A stretch of DNA of 64,000 nt, taken from NCBI RefSeq assembly GCF_000801105.2, contig NC_079512.1, forward strand, positions 31,203,848 through 31,267,847. Direction: 5' to 3'. A program made the position numbers and the translations under genes. Source of the DNA: Raphanus sativus. Lineage: Eukaryota; Streptophyta; Magnoliopsida; Brassicales; Brassicaceae. Below, piece after piece: positions 58,411 to 64,000 of this stretch. Under the pieces are notes generated by a model. The model did no database searches, was not told the origin of the DNA, and saw nothing but the letters and a program-made list of their open reading frames with translations. Position 1 is the stretch's first letter. The number at the start of each line of letters is the position of its first letter.

Positions 58411-59620
58411 TTATATCCTGTCAGCAGTGGAAGGTGCTTCTTCCACAAAATAAATGACAGTTTCTGACTTGTTAGTTTGGTGATCATCATGGTTCTGCTT
58501 TTTTTCTTCTGATTTTGTTAGTTTTTGGTCTTGGTCTTTGATTACAACTGCCACAAGTTGTTGCTGTCGCTTCTTTACTTTGTTCTTAGTGGCTGATATA
58601 GTCAAGGCTCCTAATCCAAGGATGGCTAAGCAACCTGAGGCTGCAAAGACACCGTCTTTGACAAGGTAACAATCTTCTTCAAGCCATCCTACTCCGAAAG
58701 GCTGCGCTCGGCTCATGCTTATTGCAGTACTCAGAAGCAACACCACAACCACAAAATTTGACCTGATTCATAGCCACATAGGTAAGAACAAACCTCAAAA
58801 GATATTCAATTTCTATCTTATTATCATGTGGACAAAAACAAACAAAAACCGATTTTTGTGTAACCCAAAACATCCGAACCAAATCGTTTTAAGTTCATTG
58901 AAATTCCATATTTCATAAATCTCTCTATATATATATATATATATGTAAGAACATATAACCTTATTACATCAGTATATTATTCGAAATCATGATTTCTAAC
59001 TAAACCTTAACGGAACGCTAGATACAACTAAATTCAATTTGTATCAAAACAAACCGACGTACAAAATGGTTTATTTGATCTTCAGTGTATAAGATCTTAA
59101 ACCGGAAAAACAAACCGTAAATCAGATCATCAACACATAGTTTAAACTTTAAAGTCACCTCATTTGACAGTAGCCTTTTCAGTTACTTACGTTAGAAAAA
59201 GACAGTTTTGAGAGATATTTCTTACCAGGAGAGAATCAAAAGAACAGTGGGTAAAGTAAGATTATTAATCTTGCAACCATCTTCTCTTTTGATTCCTGTG
59301 CTGTGATTAAAGACAACTAAGTTTCCAACGATCTGAGCAATACAGAAGCAAAGAACAGCGACTATTCCGAGCCAAAAAGCATGGCTCCCCGGTATATAAC
59401 AGTTCCTCTCTGTGTCCCATCGAATATCTTCTTTCTACAAAAATGGATATTTCAAAAAACTTGGGTTGATCGTTTTGGATTAAAGAACACTCAAAAGAAG
59501 ATTTTTAATTGAAGTCAGCTTGCGTATTACCTTTGTTCTCTTGAACTCGGCTACAAAACATGTGATGAAGGAAACGAGACCAAGAAAGAAAACGACCGAG
59601 TAGTGAACATGGTTGGGCAT
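58411..59620 (-). CDS. MWL2: DUF1218 membrane protein (MWL2-like)
   Basis: Three minus-strand exons join in frame to 216 residues: 59620-59531, 59434-59226, 58762-58411, with GT-AG introns. Four hydrophobic segments are visible: HYSVVFFLGLVSFITCFVAE, FWLGIVAVLCFCIAQIVGNL, PTVLLILSWSNFVVVVLLLS and FAASGCLAILGLGALTIS. The second half keeps the family cysteines (NCYIPG, DCYLVKDGVF, SGCL). The C-terminal tail is hydrophilic and lysine/glutamine-rich. DUF1218 proteins of this clade (MODIFYING WALL LIGNIN) affect lignin in secondary walls, probably from the endomembrane system. Gene order matches At4g19370, recalled as MWL-2. No lesion found. Confidence 0.82.
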
Positions 59621-60376
59621 AGTTTCTAATGATTTTTGTACCTTGTAAGATTTGTGGACGCACGTATATATGTATTACTCTGCAGCATAATGTTTAATCT
59701 TCTAGATCTTTGTCAACTACGTAAGAGTGGGAAAAGGGCAAGAAGCTGAATATTCTTAATTATATCAAATGATATTTTTCAAAACTATTTTGAAGGAAAC
59801 AGATGATTACTTATACAGCACACATCTTAGAAATGTTTGGTTGTCTGAGAAAATTTCTCACAGAAATCTTCTTTCTCAACTAAATGAACATGGAAAAACG
59901 AAGGAATATTTTCTAATATTATTAAATGATAATTATTCTAAATCCATTCAAAGGAAATAGATTTTACTAATTAAAGGAGAGGTCAACGTTGATTATTCGG
60001 CCTTTATAAACAGAACAAAAAAGGATGACAAAGACCATGTTTATGGAGTATAGATAAGCCCTTCCCAAGTTGAAAACAAAACTTAATACGTTTTGCAGCT
60101 TTCTTTTTTAAAAAAATGAAAGTTTGAATTTGAATTTTCAATTGGCTACTAAGCTTAAAAACATTATCCACTTTCTCTTACCTTTACTTTCTTATTAATC
60201 AAATTGTTTACTAGTCTTTAATAGTAATAAGCTACCAATAAAATAATATCCTGAATTTAAATGGTAGTCACATTAATATAAGAACATTAATGAACTATAT
60301 AGGTTTTCACATAAACTTTATTTTTTACGACGGTTTTCACATAAACTTATATCAGAAAATACGATTAACTATTACT
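59621..60376. other. Gene-free spacer
   Basis: Upstream region of the DUF1218 gene; no gene or bounded repeat recognised. Confidence 0.5.
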
Positions 60377-60925
60377 GGTTAGTGGAAGGTAATTCATGCT
60401 GATTTCAAAAATCCATGGATTTGATTTTTCAAAAGATTTTCAAGGATTGTAACAATATATCATCTCATATTTATAGAATCCATATATTTTGTTGTGTAGA
60501 ATGTCGTTAATTTTTTGTATATTAAATTTGTCTATCATTATTATGTGAAGTATTTCACAGAAAAGTGTTTCATAGAAAAATAATGTTTAGGTGTTATTGC
60601 TGTTGTGAAACTGTGCAATCACGTATCATTTGACAAAAAAGATTAGTCTTTTCATCTCAATTTTGAGAATACAAGGGTTAACTATAGTATTTTGAAAATC
60701 ATGATTAATGAGTAAAATGTAAAGAATCATTGTTCCAATAACACCATATTTTGGTAGAATTACAAAATCAAAAAATACTCAACTTTTTGAATAACACAAG
60801 ATTTATATAGAATTATAAAATCATTACACCAATAACACAAAACTTTTTCAAGATTTTAAGAATCATATCACCAATAACAACAGAATTTAGAAGTTCTTCA
60901 AATCTTTTACAAATCAATCCCCCAC

Positions 60926-60930
<5 letters not shown>
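60377..60930. mobile_element. Possible MITE with GGTTAGTGG ends
   Basis: GGTTAGTGGAAGGTAATTCA at the left pairs loosely with the right end, whose reverse complement is GGTTAGTGGGGGATTGATTT. The interior repeats the phrase ACACCAATAACA/TCACCAATAACA. The right end runs directly into a C homopolymer, so the boundary is uncertain. Confidence 0.4.

Positions 60931-60956
<26 letters not shown>
60929..60956 (+). repeat. Poly(C) tract of 28 bases
   Basis: An uninterrupted C-run, exceptional in this AT-rich window, at the edge of the possible MITE above. Confidence 0.95.
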
Positions 60957-61143
60957 TCTCAGATTATAAATAAAAAAACTTAAAAGCCAGTTTCAGCATG
61001 GTATAAATAAAACAAGTAGGTATATATTCTCATCATAATTCAAGTAAAACTGTTAAACATAATAATAGGCTGTACATTCGTTGATATATTAATTTTCATA
61101 ATTTCTATAAAACATTTAGTGTTAAAAAGATATTTTATAGTTT

Positions 61144-64000
61144 TTATTTCTTCCTCTTAAGAGCATCAAGAACATTAAGGCCAATACAATAAGCAATAGA
61201 CTGAACGGTGACCATCGGATTAACTCCTAAAGCCGTCGGAAAACACTTGTGTCCGCCACAAATAAGCCTTCGACCTCCCAAGTCTCTCCCGTTGGCCTCA
61301 CCGCAGATTCTTCTGGTCTAACTCCCATCCTACAACTTCCCATTTGGTGAGCTGAACACATCTGTCCTGACAAATCCTTCAAGCTCTTTGAACTCTCTTC
61401 TCTCACAAACCGCTCAATCTCTACCGCACTCGCTGTTCTAACGTTCAAACTCTTCCCTTCTGAGTTATGTGTCCCAATCTCCTCAGCTCCAGCCGCGGTC
61501 AGAATGTTCAAGACTCTCTCAAGACCCTTCTTCAGACTCTCTTCGTCTTCATTGTTTAAGTTGTACTCGATAGAACTCTTGGACTTGATTGTTCCGGTTC
61601 CTTTATCTCTCAAAAGCGTGAAAACGTGTGCGGTTCTTGAGAATTTGAGCATTCGGGTTTTGAACTCCTTGCTTGATGTCCAAGGAATGACCCCTGAGTA
61701 CAACCCTGGATGAAGAGAAGGTGTCTGGATCACCGTTTCGCCATAAGAACGTTTCGTTTCTGCGTTCACAACGCTAGACATTGCGGTCATTATCCCTCCT
61801 TCGTAGCTCCTTTTTTTCTTCTCAGGCCATTCCTCCTCCTCCGGGAACCATCCCCAAGCCATAACCACCGGATGCAAACAAAGGTTTCTCCCAATGTTAC
61901 CGTTCTTCAAACCGCTGCGTTTCAACAGATGAGGCGTTCTAAGCGCACCGCAAGCCACTATAGTTGTTTTAGCCTCCACTACATAAACGTCTTCCCCAAA
62001 CGCAAACGCAATTCCAGTGGATGTCTTTCTCTTCTTCCAACCTTTGCCGTCGTACAAGACTTTCTTCGCCTCACAACCTGGAAGGATCAAACCATTGCCA
62101 GATTCAACTAAATCTACAAGCCAAGTCTCTGAAGTCCCCTGTTTCTGACCTCTCTTGCATCCCAAGCAACAAAACCCACAGTAATGATCCGATGGAGAAT
62201 TCCTCGGAATATTCTTCACCGGTAACCCTAATTCTTCACAACCCTTCTCAAGATCTCATTATTAAACCCTTCTTCTAAAAACTCGCATTGAACACCCATT
62301 CTCTCACACACAACATCCATTGCCTCTCGATACAAATGGCTTCCGAACATTTCTAGTTCCGACTTTTCTGACCATTCCTTCATCACATGTTCTGGTGTCT
62401 TGATCGAGGCCGACCAGTTAATCGTTGAACCGCCTCCGACCGTAGACCCGGCGAGGATCACTACACTCATGTCAGTAGTCGCTAATAACCCACCGGATAA
62501 GTACATCTCATCGAGTGCTTGTCCTTCACGTAAAGAAAGATTGCTTCTAGCATAGTAGTTTCCTTTTTCCACCACCAAAACTTTGTAACCCGCCTTGGCT
62601 AACATTCCAGCCACCACTCCTCCCCCGGATCCTGACCCAACAACCACGGCATCACACTGGATTGTCATCACTGGGTCAGAAATAGATGATCTATTTTTAG
62701 TCCTCTCGTGAGTTGAAACGGTGAACCCGCGACCGTTAACTTCTTTGTCACGGCTTCTCTAGGGTTTTGAGATCGATGATGCCATTGTAAAGTGGTCCAA
62801 AGATCTCATCGTGTCTGTTCTTTTTAGTCGTCCTCTCATTTAGTTCTTCATGAACACTATGGTCAGCGCTGGGTCCATTGTATCCTATTGCTTTCCACGC
62901 CAGGTTATTTCCTTTTTCATCCACCTGGAATTATTTAAATAATTTTCAAGAATTAACTCTTTTGGTAATTATTTTTTATATCAAAATTGACATTTCTTCT
63001 CGAAAAAAGGTAGCAAGGTGACAATCATGCTTTATTAGGTACGAATTTTCTTTGATAGACAATTGTCGACATCACAGGTACATCTATGGGCCATATATAT
63101 TAAACTTATTACCATATATGGTTAAAGAATTATTTTTTACATTTGGAATCAAAACTCAAGAATTTAATTTTTCTTTTAATCTTGAGAAACACACCTTACG
63201 CCTGAATGCGTATATGTATTTGGATTTGGTTAACCAAGATTAAATGTCCAGTCAGGCGTCAGGTCAGTATATAATATGTTTCGTCAGTTATTTCTTTTTC
63301 TTTTTAACACATGTATTTAAATGAAATGTGATAGAGATTTAAATTAAATGTGATAAAGACTAATGTTTAATTCTTTGAATTAGATGGATTTAACCTTTAA
63401 AATGTGAGAATATAAAACATATTTCTTCGTTCGTTTCATAAAAAATGTCATTTTAATATTTTCACATAAATTTTAAAAATGGTTAAAATGCATTTTTGTT
63501 TTTAATAGTTACAACTATATAATCAATAGTGTTTGAGAAAAAAAATTTTTTTGATAAAACAATACATTTTACAATTAATATTAAGCTATATATATTATAA
63601 ATTAATATTCTTTGTATAACAAAAAAATCATTTTTATCAAACACAAAAAGCAAATCTTATAGGAACATAGGGAGCATATGTATATGTAAAGAAATAAAAA
63701 TTGAACTATTAAAGCAATAAAAAAATTGTGACCAGAAACTAAGATTTAGAGTTAAAATGTTTACCTGAGTAAAGAAGACAAAGGCAGTTATAAGTTTGAT
63801 GGACCTAAAGAACATTCTAAGGAGTAGGAAATAGCTTGAAGCCCAGTTGAGCAATATCTCTTCTCTCTGTCTCTCCGACAGACGGCAGAATCTTCGGAAG
63901 TAAGGATACTCGCCGGTGAAACTTCTCCGACCACACAAGACAAGACTTCCAATCCAAGTGGAGAGAGACCACAGTCCTATTCTTAAAATCCACTTTTTTG
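61144..64000 (-). pseudogene. FAO4A: FAO4A-like long-chain alcohol oxidase, 5' partial, with four one-base deletions
   Basis: The gene enters at the right edge on the minus strand. Exon 64000-63765 contains LSTWIGSLVLCGRRSFTGEY and two hydrophobic helices (SSYFLLLRMFF). The next exon starts at 62924 and runs to TAA at 61144-61146. It carries the GMC-type FAD motif VVVGSGSGGGVVAGMLAKAG, GSTVGGGSTINWSAS, PSDHYCGFCCLGCKRGQKQG, CSAHQMGSCRMG and, after a frame change, LGVNPMVTVQSIAYCIGLNV. Such enzymes oxidise long-chain or omega-hydroxy fatty alcohols with H2O2 release, in membranes. The frame shifts by one missing base near 62763, 62737, 62245 and 61240, each beside a short homopolymer. It is a young pseudogene or an assembly with base losses. 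Position fits At4g19380. Confidence 0.85.
63423..63674. mobile_element. MITE inside the FAO4A intron
   Basis: The left end TTCTTCGTTCGTTTCATAAA and the reverse complement of the right end (CTCCCTATGTTCCTATAAGA) are related inverted repeats of the type seen at 5385. AT-rich, non-coding, within the intron between 63764 and 62925. Confidence 0.55.

Noticed and set aside
61710..62278. Plus-strand frames of 133 and 85 residues
   Set aside because: Antisense to the conserved FAO4A coding sequence.
1..64000. tRNA, rRNA or snoRNA genes
   Set aside because: No cloverleaf with A and B boxes or other RNA signature could be supported by eye; a tRNAscan/Infernal run would decide.

Overview
The window is plant nuclear DNA: AT-rich, intron-bearing genes with GT-AG introns, MITEs, Helitrons, LINEs and a large Mutator-like element. 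The gene set points to a Brassica-type genome (Brassicaceae). From left to right the recognisable genes are ABCE2, CYP707A1, the kinetochore gene NNF1, an SCD6/LSM14-like small gene, an F-box/kelch gene, a DUF1218 gene (MWL2-like) and FAO4A. This is the order I recall for part of Arabidopsis chromosome 4 (At4g19210 to At4g19380), so the window looks like a collinear block stretched by transposons. Identities and orthology come from reading translations and from memory of these families; no database search was run.

Layout. 1-4000: the 3' end of a TFIIE-beta-like gene, then a complete ABCE2. 4-18 kb: gene-free and repeat-rich, with two Helitrons (one carrying decayed exons of a glucan water dikinase, best match PWD/GWD3), several MITEs, a foldback element and AT microsatellites. 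18.4-27 kb: a LINE on the plus strand with an intact ORF2, then a minus-strand 5'-truncated LINE interrupted by a 1.5-kb non-coding retroposon with a 15-bp target-site duplication. 30.1-32.1 kb: complete CYP707A1 (ABA 8'-hydroxylase). 36.0-37.7 kb: complete NNF1 on the minus strand. 39.4-42.7 kb: a partial duplication of the divergent NNF1/SCD6-like pair, each copy having lost the opposite partner. 43.5-56.5 kb: an intact F-box/kelch gene and a decayed paralogue, separated by a ~10.2-kb Mutator-like element. 58.4-59.6 kb: DUF1218 gene. 61.1-64 kb: FAO4A-like long-chain alcohol oxidase with four one-base deletions, running off the right edge.

The most unusual object is the Mutator-like element (about 45.1-55.3 kb). 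It carries decayed genes for a MULE transposase and, on the other strand, for a DUF1985-Ulp1(C48) protein. Its introns, intergenic parts and flanks are filled with dozens of copies of one 8-mer (AAGTCGTC and its reverse complement) built into hairpin-forming tandem arrays. This resembles, by analogy only, the VANC protein/short-motif anti-silencing arrangement known from VANDAL MULEs. A 100-base N gap hides the left terminus.
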